DNA of 64,000 nucleotides from Spirosoma sp. (GTDB taxonomy: Bacteria; Bacteroidota; Bacteroidia; Cytophagales; Spirosomataceae), in contig NZ_JAPLET010000017.1 in NCBI RefSeq assembly GCF_026391055.1, positions 1 to 64,000 of the forward strand, in the 5' to 3' direction. Within the stretch, counting starts at the first letter, position 1. Each line of letters opens with the position of its first letter. Shown here piece after piece: positions 1 through 9,669 of the stretch. A program made the translations under genes and the position numbers. The notes beneath the pieces are model-generated. The model had not been told where the DNA came from, made no database searches, and saw only the letters and a list, made by a program, of their open reading frames with translations.

Positions 1-211
1 GGAAGCGATTGCGTTGTGTGAGCAGATTTCGGGCAACAAGATGAACTACCAGTACTCGGAGACCAACCGGAGCGGGGACCACATCTGGTACATCTCGGAC
101 CTGAGCAAGTTCAAGGCGCACTATCCGGGCTGGGACTGGACTTTCGACTTGAAGGAGACCATGACCCAGATTCACGACAGCATGGTAGCCCGCTTAGCCG
201 TTATCAGCTAG
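1..211 (+). CDS. NAD-dependent epimerase/dehydratase, C-terminal end (CDP-paratose 2-epimerase-like)
   Basis: The reading frame is open from base 2, so only the last 69 codons lie in the window. The segment GDHIWYISDLSKFKAHYPGW resembles the C-terminal part of extended SDR sugar-nucleotide epimerases of the CDP-paratose 2-epimerase type, which rework the sugar of a nucleotide-linked sugar for surface glycans. The Rossmann core and catalytic residues are outside the window, so the substrate cannot be judged. Two hairpins follow the stop codon. The TTG at 14 is not a credible start because the frame continues upstream of it. Family assignment is fairly sure; the exact activity is inferred. Confidence 0.65.
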   Translation, partial: EAIALCEQISGNKMNYQYSETNRSGDHIWYISDLSKFKAHYPGWDWTFDLKETMTQIHDSMVARLAVIS

Positions 212-228
212 TCGCTATTCCGTTTATT

Positions 229-266
229 GCGTGTGATGCCAAGTTCGCAAATCCGGCATCACACGC
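229..266. repeat. 12-bp inverted repeat after the epimerase stop
   Basis: The arms GCGTGTGATGCC (229-240) and GGCATCACACGC (255-266) are perfect complements around a 14-nt loop. No T-tract follows. It may help 3'-end formation together with the stronger hairpin just downstream. Confidence 0.55.
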
Positions 267-284
267 CTTACCATAGAACCCATA

Positions 285-356
285 AAGTCGCCCGCTTTTT
301 GGTGCTGAATGCCTGTCTGGCCATTTAGCACCGAAAAGCGGGCGACTTCTTTTTTA
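285..356 (+). terminator. Rho-independent terminator for the epimerase gene
   Basis: AAGTCGCCCGCTTTT (285-299) pairs with the region ending at 348, extended by GGTGCT/AGCACC inside the stem. The plus strand continues with a run of T from about 351. The T-run direction assigns it to the plus-strand gene ending at 211. It also separates that gene from the convergent gene ending at 371. Confidence 0.75.
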
Positions 357-370
357 CCTGGCCCTGTGCA

Positions 371-3300
371 TCACATACGACTCACAATCAGTTTTTTATT
401 GATAACCTGATTATCTTTTTTCAGCTGGAGAATGTATTCGCCGGTGCTCAGGGAAGAAACAGAAAGTGTAGACGAATCAACCGCGCAATCGGTGATCAGT
501 TTTATTCGGCCGAGTGCATCAAAAACGGTTACGGCAGCCCCTTTTGCGCCATCGATGGTTACGAAATCGACGGATGGATTAGGGTAGATAGCCACTTTTA
601 CGTCCGAACTCTCACCGAAAGAATCGACAACTTTGGGCTTTATATCTACCGCAGCTACTTTGGTAAATAGAAACTTCTGATTATTTCCGTCACCGCAGGC
701 ACTTTGCTGTAGCAGTGCGCCATCGGCTGTTGAATTCGCCTGTACCTCAAGGCATCTGGTACTATTGCTGTTTACAACCTTGAAGTAGCCGTCTCCCGCA
801 TCAATCAACTTGAATTTCTGGTTAGCCTGCCCACTCAATGTCCACTGGCTGGCCGTAGCGCCATCGCTGGTCGAAGCACCTTCTATATCCAGTAATTTAT
901 TGCTGTGCACCGCGCTGATGGTGTATTCGTCATTGTCTACGGCGGTTAGCATCCACTGCTGGCTGGTACCGCTGGTGTAGGCCGTTTGAATGACAGAAGA
1001 CCCATCCGCCCTTGATTGAGAAGCCACATCCAGGTACTTACCGCTGTGTTTTGCCTGCACATAATATTTCGTTCCGTTCATAACGCTGGCCGTTGTGGGC
1101 AGCGGGGTGGTGTCGGTATAGAACCGCAGGCTTTGAATATCAATTGTACGCTCGTAATTGATCCCGTTCGACCAGAAGAACAGCCGGACATACTTCGGAC
1201 TTCTGAGGCTTGCGGTCTTGTCGTAGGCTGTAGACGAAACAGGAGCGAAGTTTCGGTATTTAATAGTCACAATGTCATTCGTCATCGATATTTCGAAAGG
1301 ATCAGATGCGGTTACCGGCAGGGATGATGCGTTGAAATACTGCCCCTGCGCAATGACTTTATCATTGCCATACAGTTTAACTGGCGCATTGGTCTGTTCG
1401 AAGAAAACCTGTTGTTTAATACGGGCAATTACTTTTCCGTTGATGTCGATAATATCGAAGTAACAGCCACCGGTATTTGCCACACCAGATACCCCGTTGT
1501 TGGGATTGGTACCGTCGAATGTCATCGTTCCTTTTAAACTCCAGGAGGTTTTACCGACATTATTACCCAGATCACGGGCAACTGTATACGAGCTATTGGC
1601 TTTCGAAAAATTGACGTATAAATCCGGGCTTGCAAAACGGTCGTACGCCAGAACGCTCATCTTCGCAATCCATTTATCGTTGTAGGCGTTATCAAAATTA
1701 GTTGTCGGATTCCGGATCCATCCATAAGCTCCGTTTTGTAGCACACTTTTGCGAGCCAGCCCCTGCATAAGATCAACTCCACCAAGATCGGACGGGTCGG
1801 TGCTAATGGCATAGGTAGACAGGCTTTGCAAGGGTATAATCTGCTCCTGAATGGTATTGAGCCCATTGATTTTCCAACGGTGTATACCCGACCATCCCGC
1901 TTCTTCGGCGTGGTAGAGGTAGACGTTACCGTCCGTTCCTTTCACTACCGTACCATAGTAAACGTTTCCGGCCATGCCAGGAACAGGTCCGCCATCAACC
2001 GACTCCTGACGAGCCTCAGGGCCAGTTTTGCCAAAGCCCCCCACCAGCAGACCATTGTCATAAACATGCTGCCATTTGTTGGTCTGACTACCTTTCCAGA
2101 ACTCACCATGGTAATTCCAGAAAATATTACGGTCGTAGACACTAACCCCGCCCCCGCCGTACACGACTCCGTTGCCTACATCGTAGGCACCATCCGATGG
2201 GTAAGGGCCTTTGTAGTCGACCAGGGTGGCACGGGCTGTTTTCCACAACCATTTGTTGGTATTGACTTTGATACCACCCAGGTGGTATCCTGCGCCCATG
2301 GCGCCATTTACTTTCCCGTCGTCGAACGTAATCATAACACCCGATGCGCTTGTTTCACCCGTTCGTCCCTGCCCGCCGTACCAGGTAACGGGCTCTTCAC
2401 CCGTGCTGATCGGTGCCGAAGCGTAGTTAACGGGCGTTCCCCAGATCGGGTTATTACTGGCATCGAATCCGTTCAACGGCCGGCTTTCCCAGTCAATGGT
2501 ACCCGTTGTTCCTGAGTAGTTATTGGCGGATTGTTTGAGCGACCCATCTGGAGTAATGTGGTAAGTATAGCGATTCTGGGCATCAAAGGTCTGATTAGTA
2601 ATGCGTAAAGGGCCGCTGGCGGGCAGTTCTACCACAACCAGTTTATTATCGCTGAACCGTTTCAGGAAGCCGTAAACGCGCCCGTTGGGCATGGTCAGCA
2701 CATCCCGGAATATGTTGGTGATGTACGTATGATTGATCGATAAAACCTCAAAATAATTGGCTGGGAGCGTAGCGCGCCAGTTTTTGACCAGCGTCCAGGA
2801 GCCGTTGTTGGCAGCCAGCGGTTTCGAATAATCAACCGAAAACTCTAGAAATTGGGCAAACACCCGGCTGGGGTTATTCTGGTCCACATAGCAGCTGTAG
2901 TTGTTCTGCATGTACTGAATCCGATCGATGAAGGTGCGGCTGGCCGAATAGTGCTGCGCCCGGTAGTTGCCCGAATCGCCCACCCAGAACGACCCATCAG
3001 CCTGAAAGGCCACGAACGTATCGTTGATCGTCCCGCTTATGTCCGAAAAGTAGAACTTATCGTTACTCACCGTAGGGTCCGTCATGTAGCCGCCCCGTTG
3101 GCCAAACGTCCACAGCGGCATTCCGGCTACATTACTGTACGCTTTTAGCTGCTGGCTTCCTCCGCCATCGGCCACGAGCACGGTGCCGTTGTCGGGCGAG
3201 ACGGCCAGCGCCATCGGGCGTTCCAGACCGGAAAGAGCCATACCGGCATCAAGCAGGGTACCATCTGCCTGTACGGCATATTTACGGACGGTTACCCCGT

Positions 3301-4180
3301 TAATAACCCATAGCCGATCCTGCCCGTCTATGGCTAAACCGGCCGCATCGTTGAAGGCCAGTGTTTGAGCCAGCGCACCGGTTGTCTTGTTATAGACCCG
3401 AATCTGATGGAGGGCTTTATGTGATACGAACAGGTAGTTGCCGTTTTTTTGAACGGCAAGGCCCGTAACGGTGCCATCCGCTTGCGGAATTACGTCCAGA
3501 CAGGAGGCATACGTTTTGCCGAGAGTCATTCTCAGCGACTGCCCGTTAGGGAAAACCTGTTCGGTATTATCGCTCGTTTTTGTACCGAAGACAAACCAGC
3601 TGTTGCCATTGCTGTAGCCATCGTATCCGGCCCAGTAAACGGTGGTTCCGTCGGTAGCCGTAAACAGCGTGGCCTGTGCCGTTTCACCTTTTGGAAAAAA
3701 TTCGATCCGAGCCTGCGGGCTGCCTACAACGAACTTAGCCTGAGAGGGGTGCCCTTCGGCGTACCCTACGCCATAATAAGCGTTCGTACCACTAATGGCT
3801 AAACTTTGCATGCGCAGAAAAGCCCGCTGAACATTGTTATTCTGGCTAATGCCATAGGAAGAGTTACCAATTACACCCTCCCAGGTGTAGTTTACGTTGT
3901 TCGATAACACCCGTATGTCGTAGCTGTCAGTAGCGGTCGTCTGACCATCATCGTTAAGGCCATCCCAGCTCCTTGAATGCGAGCCTGCCGGCAAATTAAC
4001 TCCGCTCCACAAGGTTCTAATTAGTGTACCGTCCTTTGCAAATACACCTGCGCTGGTACGTGCACCAGCCGCCAGATTGAATGAGAACGAAACAACACGT
4101 TTTGTTTGAGCAACTACAAGCTTAGGTAAACAAAAGCACAGCAATGCCATTAAGATTGGTAGAAATCTTCTGTAGATCAT
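371..4180 (-). CDS. Large secreted beta-propeller protein with ricin-type lectin domain and T9SS sorting domain
   Basis: A 1269-residue protein with an N-terminal signal peptide (about residues 1-24, ending near VVAQ). A FlgD-like segment follows (GVFAKDGTLIRTLWSGVNLP). The long middle region has repeated short beta-sheet motifs such as DGQDRLWV and DGSFWVGDSGNYR, as in NHL/SMP-type propellers. Around residues 1055-1185 is a ricin B-type carbohydrate-binding domain with three QxW-like repeats (SQQWML, NQKFKL, NQKFLF). The last ~75 residues (AIYPNPS ... GEYILQL) form a type IX secretion C-terminal sorting domain, so the protein is expected to be exported and anchored at the cell surface. It lies downstream of the sulfatases but is separated from them by ~700 bp and a terminator-like hairpin. 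A role in binding or processing a glycan is inferred; no catalytic motif was recognised. Confidence 0.8.
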   Translation of the reverse strand: MIYRRFLPILMALLCFCLPKLVVAQTKRVVSFSFNLAAGARTSAGVFAKDGTLIRTLWSGVNLPAGSHSRSWDGLNDDGQTTATDSYDIRVLSNNVNYTWEGVIGNSSYGISQNNNVQRAFLRMQSLAISGTNAYYGVGYAEGHPSQAKFVVGSPQARIEFFPKGETAQATLFTATDGTTVYWAGYDGYSNGNSWFVFGTKTSDNTEQVFPNGQSLRMTLGKTYASCLDVIPQADGTVTGLAVQKNGNYLFVSHKALHQIRVYNKTTGALAQTLAFNDAAGLAIDGQDRLWVINGVTVRKYAVQADGTLLDAGMALSGLERPMALAVSPDNGTVLVADGGGSQQLKAYSNVAGMPLWTFGQRGGYMTDPTVSNDKFYFSDISGTINDTFVAFQADGSFWVGDSGNYRAQHYSASRTFIDRIQYMQNNYSCYVDQNNPSRVFAQFLEFSVDYSKPLAANNGSWTLVKNWRATLPANYFEVLSINHTYITNIFRDVLTMPNGRVYGFLKRFSDNKLVVVELPASGPLRITNQTFDAQNRYTYHITPDGSLKQSANNYSGTTGTIDWESRPLNGFDASNNPIWGTPVNYASAPISTGEEPVTWYGGQGRTGETSASGVMITFDDGKVNGAMGAGYHLGGIKVNTNKWLWKTARATLVDYKGPYPSDGAYDVGNGVVYGGGGVSVYDRNIFWNYHGEFWKGSQTNKWQHVYDNGLLVGGFGKTGPEARQESVDGGPVPGMAGNVYYGTVVKGTDGNVYLYHAEEAGWSGIHRWKINGLNTIQEQIIPLQSLSTYAISTDPSDLGGVDLMQGLARKSVLQNGAYGWIRNPTTNFDNAYNDKWIAKMSVLAYDRFASPDLYVNFSKANSSYTVARDLGNNVGKTSWSLKGTMTFDGTNPNNGVSGVANTGGCYFDIIDINGKVIARIKQQVFFEQTNAPVKLYGNDKVIAQGQYFNASSLPVTASDPFEISMTNDIVTIKYRNFAPVSSTAYDKTASLRSPKYVRLFFWSNGINYERTIDIQSLRFYTDTTPLPTTASVMNGTKYYVQAKHSGKYLDVASQSRADGSSVIQTAYTSGTSQQWMLTAVDNDEYTISAVHSNKLLDIEGASTSDGATASQWTLSGQANQKFKLIDAGDGYFKVVNSNSTRCLEVQANSTADGALLQQSACGDGNNQKFLFTKVAAVDIKPKVVDSFGESSDVKVAIYPNPSVDFVTIDGAKGAAVTVFDALGRIKLITDCAVDSSTLSVSSLSTGEYILQLKKDNQVINKKLIVSRM

Positions 4181-4789
4181 ATTATGGTTCGTTACGATGG
4201 ATAATCTTTTGCCGCTTTACCGAATCAAGTTTATCTATTAAGACGACAATACAAATAAACAATAAAGAATTATAATACACTTCATGTTTACTTTTTTTAT
4301 TTATTATAAACTTATATGGTAATACTCATACCTGCCCAAGCCATAGGGCTTGACTATCAAGGACAAATTATAAAGTTGTAAAACCGGGAATAGTCGAAAG
4401 GTTGTGCAGACAGACAGGATCATGTAGCGGCCTGGATGAGCCTATTAGGATGAGCAAATACACCTTAAGCATAAATCCTCTTATCCGATAGACAAACGAT
4501 TTACAAAACTCAACAGAAACACTGAGTGTTGTGCATCCTTAAAATAAATATATGTATATGAAATAATATATTTGAATCCAAAATAGAAGTTAAATGAATA
4601 ATTTTATAACTAATTAATGCTATTAGATTTACGATATTTAAAATTTACATACATATATCTACTACTAAACTACCCACGTGATAACGGCAGTAATCGTCCA
4701 CTATAGTGAATACCTAACGTGAATTCCAAATCCACGCTGCATAATACGCCCTTGCGTACTACCACTAGTTGGCATAATACGTTCAAAAC
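4181..4789. other. AT-rich intergenic region upstream of the lectin-propeller gene
   Basis: About 600 bp with no convincing gene. It is far more AT-rich than its surroundings, especially 4540-4670, and probably holds the promoter of the minus-strand gene starting at 4180. No clear promoter element or structured RNA was recognised. Confidence 0.5.
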
Positions 4790-4850
4790 AGCAATTGTTG
4801 GCCCTGAACTGGCTGCTAACGCATAAACCAGTTCAGGGCCAACAATTGCT
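4790..4850 (-). terminator. 23-bp perfect inverted repeat, probable terminator of the sulfatase operon
   Basis: Arms 4790-4812 and 4828-4850 are exact complements (outer part AGCAATTGTTGG) with a 15-nt loop. On the minus strand the hairpin follows the sulfatase stop and leads into TGTTTTG, a modest T-tract. Confidence 0.65.
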
Positions 4851-4883
4851 ATACATAAATAGCTTAAACGGCTTTTACAGTGG

Positions 4884-6344
4884 TTACTGACTAACCCTTC
4901 CCGGCTCGCGCACGTTAGCACCCATACGCTTTTGTAATTCATCACCCAGATCGGTGCGGGCTTCTTCAGCAATCTTTTCGAGTCGGGCTACAACCTCCGG
5001 ATGCTGCTCCCGAACGTCGTAACGCTCACCGGGGTCGCGACGGAGATCATACAATCCGGCGGTAATCGGATGCGTTTCGGTGCTTGGTCCCGGCTTACCA
5101 CCCTGCCCCGGCAAAAATCCTTCGTAGGTCCGGCCGGGGTGTGCGAATACAAGTTTCCAGTCGCCCTGCCGCACGGCCTCCAGACTATTTTTTCGATAGT
5201 AATAGTAAAACTTGTCGCGGGGGGTTACCGAGTCATCGCCTTTGAGCAGCGCCACCCAATCGACGCCGTCAATTCGTTGTTTGGGCAGTCGGGCACCGCA
5301 AACGTTGGCAACCGTTGGCAGAATATCCAGCGCGGTCAGCAGTTTGTTACTCACCCGACCAGCCGGTACGACACCCGGCCAGCGCACCAGGCAGGGCACC
5401 CGGTGGCCCCCTTCAAACGACGTCCCTTTCCCTTCCCGAAATCCGCCCGACGAACCGGCATGGTCGCCGTAGTTCAACCAGGGGCCGTTATCGCTGATGA
5501 AAATTACGAGGGTGTTCCTGTCAAGTCCCTGCTGCTTCAACTCGTTCATGATCTGCCCAACGGACCAGTCCAGTTCGGTCAGCACATCGCCAAAAATACC
5601 CCGGGCACTTTGTCCTTTGAACCGGGCCGATGTCGCCAGTGGCACGTGTGGCAGCGGGTGCGGTACATATAGGAAGAAGGGTTTCTTTTTGTGATTACGA
5701 ATGAATGAAACGGCCTTTTCGGTAATGGTCCCGGTAATTTTTCCGGCATCGTTCAAATCTTTTATTTCCGGGCCGGGCTCGTTGCCGTCAATCCAGCGCA
5801 GGGGCGGGTACTTTGCCTGTGCCTGAGCGGGGTGCAGCGGCCACATATCGTGCGAGTACGGTACGCCATAATACTCATCGAAACCCTGCTGCATGGGCAG
5901 AAACTGCTTGTTATCGCCCAGATGCCATTTGCCGAACATACCGGTGGCATAGCCCCGTTCTTTCAGCAACTCGGCCAGGGTTTCTTCGTTCGGATTCAGG
6001 CCGATGGGCGAGTTTGGCCCCAAGGCACCGTACAAACCCAGCCGGTTAGGATAGCAACCCGTGAGCAGAGCCGCCCGCGACGCACTGCACACGGCCTGAG
6101 CCGCCAGGAAGTTGGTGAAACGGGTGCCTTCAGCCGCCATTTTATCCAGGTTCGGCGTAGTATAGTCCAGCGCACCGGTCACAGACAGATCGCCATAACC
6201 CAGGTCGTCCATAAAGAACAGAACAACGTTGGGCGGGGTTGCCGGAGCGGGTTTCTCGACCCAGGCACTAATGGATAACCCAAGCGCAATGAGTGTGATG
6301 GCACTTAGCACAAGGCGTGATAGTCGGATAGGTATGTGTTTCAT
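4884..6344 (-). CDS. Sulfatase (arylsulfatase family, S1)
   Basis: A 486-residue formylglycine-dependent sulfatase, predicted to hydrolyse sulfate esters on carbohydrates outside the cytoplasm. The N-terminal hydrophobic segment (about 10-28) is a signal peptide. The metal-binding pair DD is at residues 46-47 (FFMDDLGYGD). The sulfatase signature CSASR is at 86-90, with Cys86 the residue converted to formylglycine. A second metal-site segment is FISDNGPW. It is the last gene of the SusC/SusD-sulfatase operon and lies 65 bp after the other sulfatase. The substrate cannot be told from sequence, but the SusC/D context suggests a sulfated glycan. Confidence 0.92.
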   Translation of the reverse strand: MKHIPIRLSRLVLSAITLIALGLSISAWVEKPAPATPPNVVLFFMDDLGYGDLSVTGALDYTTPNLDKMAAEGTRFTNFLAAQAVCSASRAALLTGCYPNRLGLYGALGPNSPIGLNPNEETLAELLKERGYATGMFGKWHLGDNKQFLPMQQGFDEYYGVPYSHDMWPLHPAQAQAKYPPLRWIDGNEPGPEIKDLNDAGKITGTITEKAVSFIRNHKKKPFFLYVPHPLPHVPLATSARFKGQSARGIFGDVLTELDWSVGQIMNELKQQGLDRNTLVIFISDNGPWLNYGDHAGSSGGFREGKGTSFEGGHRVPCLVRWPGVVPAGRVSNKLLTALDILPTVANVCGARLPKQRIDGVDWVALLKGDDSVTPRDKFYYYYRKNSLEAVRQGDWKLVFAHPGRTYEGFLPGQGGKPGPSTETHPITAGLYDLRRDPGERYDVREQHPEVVARLEKIAEEARTDLGDELQKRMGANVREPGRVSQ

Positions 6345-6409
6345 AGTGGTTAGTCCCCGGATTGCATACGGGGTTATCTATAGTCAACCCCTTCGGGGTT
6401 GGGGAGTTG

Positions 6410-7945
6410 TTAGTTTGCTGGTTTGATTTTAGGGTTTATTATCTCCCACTCGTTGATGTGCGTAGGGACGTGCTCGCGGGCTACGATGGCGTTGGCCTGA
6501 CGGATTATATCCGGGTGCTGAGCAGCCAGGTTGGTCGTTTCACTCACATCTTTGTTTAGGTTATATAGCTCCCAGGGTCCGCTTCGGACTTTCCGCACGT
6601 TGGTTTTGACGGCTTTCCAGTCTCCCATCCGAATGGCCAGTTGTCCGCCCTTTTCGGGGTATTCCCAATACAGGAACGGGTGCTGTTTCTGGCGGGAAGG
6701 CTGGTTCAGTAAAATCGGGAGGAATGAGATGCCGTCTGTCACGAAGGGTCGTTTATAGCCCACCAGCTCGGCCAGCGTAGCCAGCAGATCATACTGAACG
6801 GATACGTGATCGGTGGTCTGGTTCGGCTTGATCACGCCGGGCCATCGGGCCAGCATCGGCTCCCGAATGCCACCCTCGTACACATCCATTTTCAGACCGC
6901 GCAACTTGCCCACACTATTGAAATAAGCAGCTTCTACCCCACCGTTGAATGTAGCCCCGTTATCGCTGGAAAACATGACCAGGGTATTTTTATCAATCTT
7001 CAGCTCTTTCAGCAGTTGCATCAGTTGCCCGACCTGCGCGTCCATGTGCGTAATCATAGCCGCGTAGGTAGCGCGTGGATAAGGCGTCGACGCGTATCCC
7101 TGCTCCCCCAGATACGGCCGCTCGGCGGTCTGATTGTCAGCAAATTTGCCGATATACTCCTTTACGGCAGCTTCGGGTGCCTGCAACGACACGTGTGGCG
7201 CGGTGAACGGCAGGTATAGGAAAAACGGGCCGCTTTTATGCTGACGGATAAAGGCCTGTGCTTTCTGCGTCATCTTGTCAATAGCATAGTCGTTGCCGCG
7301 GTAATAAGCAAAAGCTTCGGGCGTGGCCGTTTCGGGAGTTAGCCGCCGATGTACGTCGATGACAGGATTATCGAGTTTGTCGGGTTTTCCGTTTTCCCAG
7401 AGGTGCGTCGGGTAGTAGTTATGCGCCTGTTTCTGATCGAGGTATCCGTAGAAATAATCGAAGCCCTGCTCGTTCGGGTTGCCGGTGGTATTGGCCATAC
7501 CCATGCCCCATTTACCAACACAAGCCGTTCTGTAGCCCTGCTGCTGCAATAGCCGACCAATGGTGAAGGCGCCCGGATAAAGCGGCATCTGACCGCCTTC
7601 CAGCGAGTCAGGGAAGCCGCCCATCTCATAGTTACCCCGGATGTATGAATGGCCGCTGTGTTTGCCGGTCAGGAGCATACAGCGGGCAGGGGCGCAAACG
7701 GGCATGCTCGTGTAGTGCTGCGTAAAACGAATGCCTTCGCGGGCCAGCTTGTCCAGGTTCGGCGTGCGGATTTTCTGCTGGCCGTAGCATCCTAGTTCGG
7801 CATAACCCAAATCATCGGCATAGATATAGATAATATTGGGTGGTCCGGCGCCCCGGCCCGACGGCTCACGTAGAGTAAAGGAGCTGAATAACCCTGCCGC
7901 CAGTAGCAGAATCACTAGGCTGGGTATGATTAAACCTGACTTCAT
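6410..7945 (-). CDS. Sulfatase (arylsulfatase A-like, S1)
   Basis: A 511-residue sulfatase with a signal peptide (about 1-22). Metal-binding DD is in YIYADDLGYAE. The modification motif CAPAR at 84-88 makes Cys84 the formylglycine precursor, and MFSSDNGAT is the second metal-site loop. The two sulfatases of this operon differ clearly in sequence, so they probably cut different sulfate positions or substrates rather than being a recent duplication. It follows SusD in the same orientation. Confidence 0.92.
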   Translation of the reverse strand: MKSGLIIPSLVILLLAAGLFSSFTLREPSGRGAGPPNIIYIYADDLGYAELGCYGQQKIRTPNLDKLAREGIRFTQHYTSMPVCAPARCMLLTGKHSGHSYIRGNYEMGGFPDSLEGGQMPLYPGAFTIGRLLQQQGYRTACVGKWGMGMANTTGNPNEQGFDYFYGYLDQKQAHNYYPTHLWENGKPDKLDNPVIDVHRRLTPETATPEAFAYYRGNDYAIDKMTQKAQAFIRQHKSGPFFLYLPFTAPHVSLQAPEAAVKEYIGKFADNQTAERPYLGEQGYASTPYPRATYAAMITHMDAQVGQLMQLLKELKIDKNTLVMFSSDNGATFNGGVEAAYFNSVGKLRGLKMDVYEGGIREPMLARWPGVIKPNQTTDHVSVQYDLLATLAELVGYKRPFVTDGISFLPILLNQPSRQKQHPFLYWEYPEKGGQLAIRMGDWKAVKTNVRKVRSGPWELYNLNKDVSETTNLAAQHPDIIRQANAIVAREHVPTHINEWEIINPKIKPAN

Positions 7946-7962
7946 GCCTTCGTCATTAGATT

Positions 7963-8036
7963 ATGACACAGAGATACACACAGATCACGAGAGATGCACA
8001 GAGATAAGCAAAGGTCTCAGCGTATCTCTGTGTCAT
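7963..8036. repeat. Inverted repeat between susD-like and sulfatase genes
   Basis: ATGACACAGAGATAC (7963-7977) is perfectly complementary to 8022-8036, and related CACAGAGA units lie between the arms. It fills the only sizeable gap (~98 bp) between SusD and the first sulfatase. It could form an RNA hairpin that tunes read-through or mRNA decay so that SusC/D are made in excess over the sulfatases; this is inferred. Confidence 0.5.
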
Positions 8037-8043
8037 TCCATTA

Positions 8044-9639
8044 TTACCAGCCCGGATTTTGCGTGAGCGTGGGGGTTAGGTTTCGTTCTTTCTGCGGGAT
8101 GGGCCAGAGGTAATGCCGCGACTTATCGAAGGTGCGGTTTACGGCTACCACCTGAATGGTTGTTAAGGCACCGTTAGCCGCTTTGTAGGTAATCCCGTAA
8201 ATAGGGCCGGGCAGTACTGTTTCGGCGGTTTTCCAGCGCCGGATATCGAACAGGTGCTGCCCTTCGAACGCCAGCTCAACGATCCGTTCCCGACGTACAA
8301 TACCCCGTAGCTCTGACTGACTGGCGGTGCTGCTGATAGACGGCTGTTTCACATCGGAACGGCCATTACGAACAGCATTTATGGCCAAAATAACACTGGC
8401 GTCCAATTGATTCAACTCTATTTTCGCTTCGGCATAGGTCAGTAAAACTTCGGCATATCGGAGCAGAATGATGTTGATGCCGTTGTTTCCAGGGTTGGCG
8501 TAATCCTCGGCGTTGATGTACTTCTTAATGTTAAAACCCGTTGTCGACGCAATGTAGGTGTTCCCCACAGCATCGGCCGTACCGCTGGTTGGCTCGGGGC
8601 GGAAGGTGATCCCGCTCGGCAGCACATCGCCCGTCAGAAATACCGAGAACTTAAGCCGAGGGTCACGATTGGCGTAGGGGTTCGCGGGGTCGTAGCCGCT
8701 GGTCGCATCGGTAATCAGCTTCCCGGCGGTTGTTTCGTACATATCGACCAGTGCTTTGGTGGGTACGTAGTTGCTGTTCGCACTCTTCTGGCTATAAGGA
8801 GCCATCAGCGCAAACACATTGACTGGATAGGTATCTTTAATGAACTGCCGGTCCAGCAACACTTCTTTGTTGTTCTCGGCGGCATAACTGAAAAGCTTTT
8901 CGTAACTGTCATTCAGTCCATAAACACCCAGTTTGATCACCTGATCGGCGGCATCGGCAGCCTGCTGGTAGCGCCCCGCCATCAGGTTGGCCCGCGCCCG
9001 AAGCCCCAGGGCTGCCCCTTTGGTAAACCGGCCTTTGTCGGCAGCAGCGTAGGTGGCAGGCAACAGGCCAGCGGCTTCGTTCAGCTCCTTGTCGACAAAA
9101 TCCCAGACCTGAGCAATGGGTGCACGGGCCAGATTGCGACTTTCGTCCAGCGAAATAGCCGTTGTTACTAGTGGAACGTCGCCAAACAGACTCGCCAGTT
9201 TCAGGTATTGATACGCCCGGAGTGCTCTGGCTTCACCTTTGAACTGATTGATCAAAGCCGTATTCGTAGACGGCACTTTACTCACGTTTTCCAGAAAGTA
9301 ATTACACGCCCGGATACCCTTGTACGCTTTGGCCCACTCAGCGAACACCTTGGCGCTGGTGGCGTCGTACTGCCCCTGTTCGACATACGATTGAATATCG
9401 AACGGCTGATTTACGTGGGCAATGTCCGTTAGCGCATCCCAGCTAAAAATGTTGGTACTGTCGAGGTCCGTGTAGAGGGAGTTGACAGCCAGTTTAGCAT
9501 CATTCTCCGTTCTCCAGAAAAGGCTCTCCGACAGGCGGTCGTTGGGAACTGTATCAAGCAACTCCCGATCGCAGGCGGTAAATAACACCCCCGACACAGC
9601 CAGCAGAAAAGGCAGCAGTATATACGTTATTCGTTTCAT
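8044..9639 (-). CDS. SusD/RagB-family nutrient-binding outer-membrane lipoprotein
   Basis: A 531-residue surface lipoprotein that caps the SusC transporter and binds its glycan ligand. It has a lipoprotein signal peptide with lipobox FTAC (Cys about residue 23). TPR-like helices in the N-terminal half start with SESLFWRTENDAKLAVNSLY. Typical C-terminal SusD motifs are RRERIVELAFEGQHLFDIRR and LWPIPQKE. It sits 30 bp after SusC, the standard arrangement, and is followed by two sulfatases. Confidence 0.95.
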   Translation of the reverse strand: MKRITYILLPFLLAVSGVLFTACDRELLDTVPNDRLSESLFWRTENDAKLAVNSLYTDLDSTNIFSWDALTDIAHVNQPFDIQSYVEQGQYDATSAKVFAEWAKAYKGIRACNYFLENVSKVPSTNTALINQFKGEARALRAYQYLKLASLFGDVPLVTTAISLDESRNLARAPIAQVWDFVDKELNEAAGLLPATYAAADKGRFTKGAALGLRARANLMAGRYQQAADAADQVIKLGVYGLNDSYEKLFSYAAENNKEVLLDRQFIKDTYPVNVFALMAPYSQKSANSNYVPTKALVDMYETTAGKLITDATSGYDPANPYANRDPRLKFSVFLTGDVLPSGITFRPEPTSGTADAVGNTYIASTTGFNIKKYINAEDYANPGNNGINIILLRYAEVLLTYAEAKIELNQLDASVILAINAVRNGRSDVKQPSISSTASQSELRGIVRRERIVELAFEGQHLFDIRRWKTAETVLPGPIYGITYKAANGALTTIQVVAVNRTFDKSRHYLWPIPQKERNLTPTLTQNPGW

Positions 9640-9669
9640 GATCTTTGACAGATAAATGGGTGAATGCGC

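Noticed and set aside
1826..2515. 229-residue plus-strand ORF opposite the lectin-propeller gene
   Set aside because: Antisense shadow. The minus-strand frame encodes a signal peptide, lectin and T9SS domains; this one has no domain pattern.
5001..5672. 223-residue plus-strand ORF opposite the first sulfatase
   Set aside because: Shadow frame; sulfatase catalytic motifs on the minus strand explain the coding signal.
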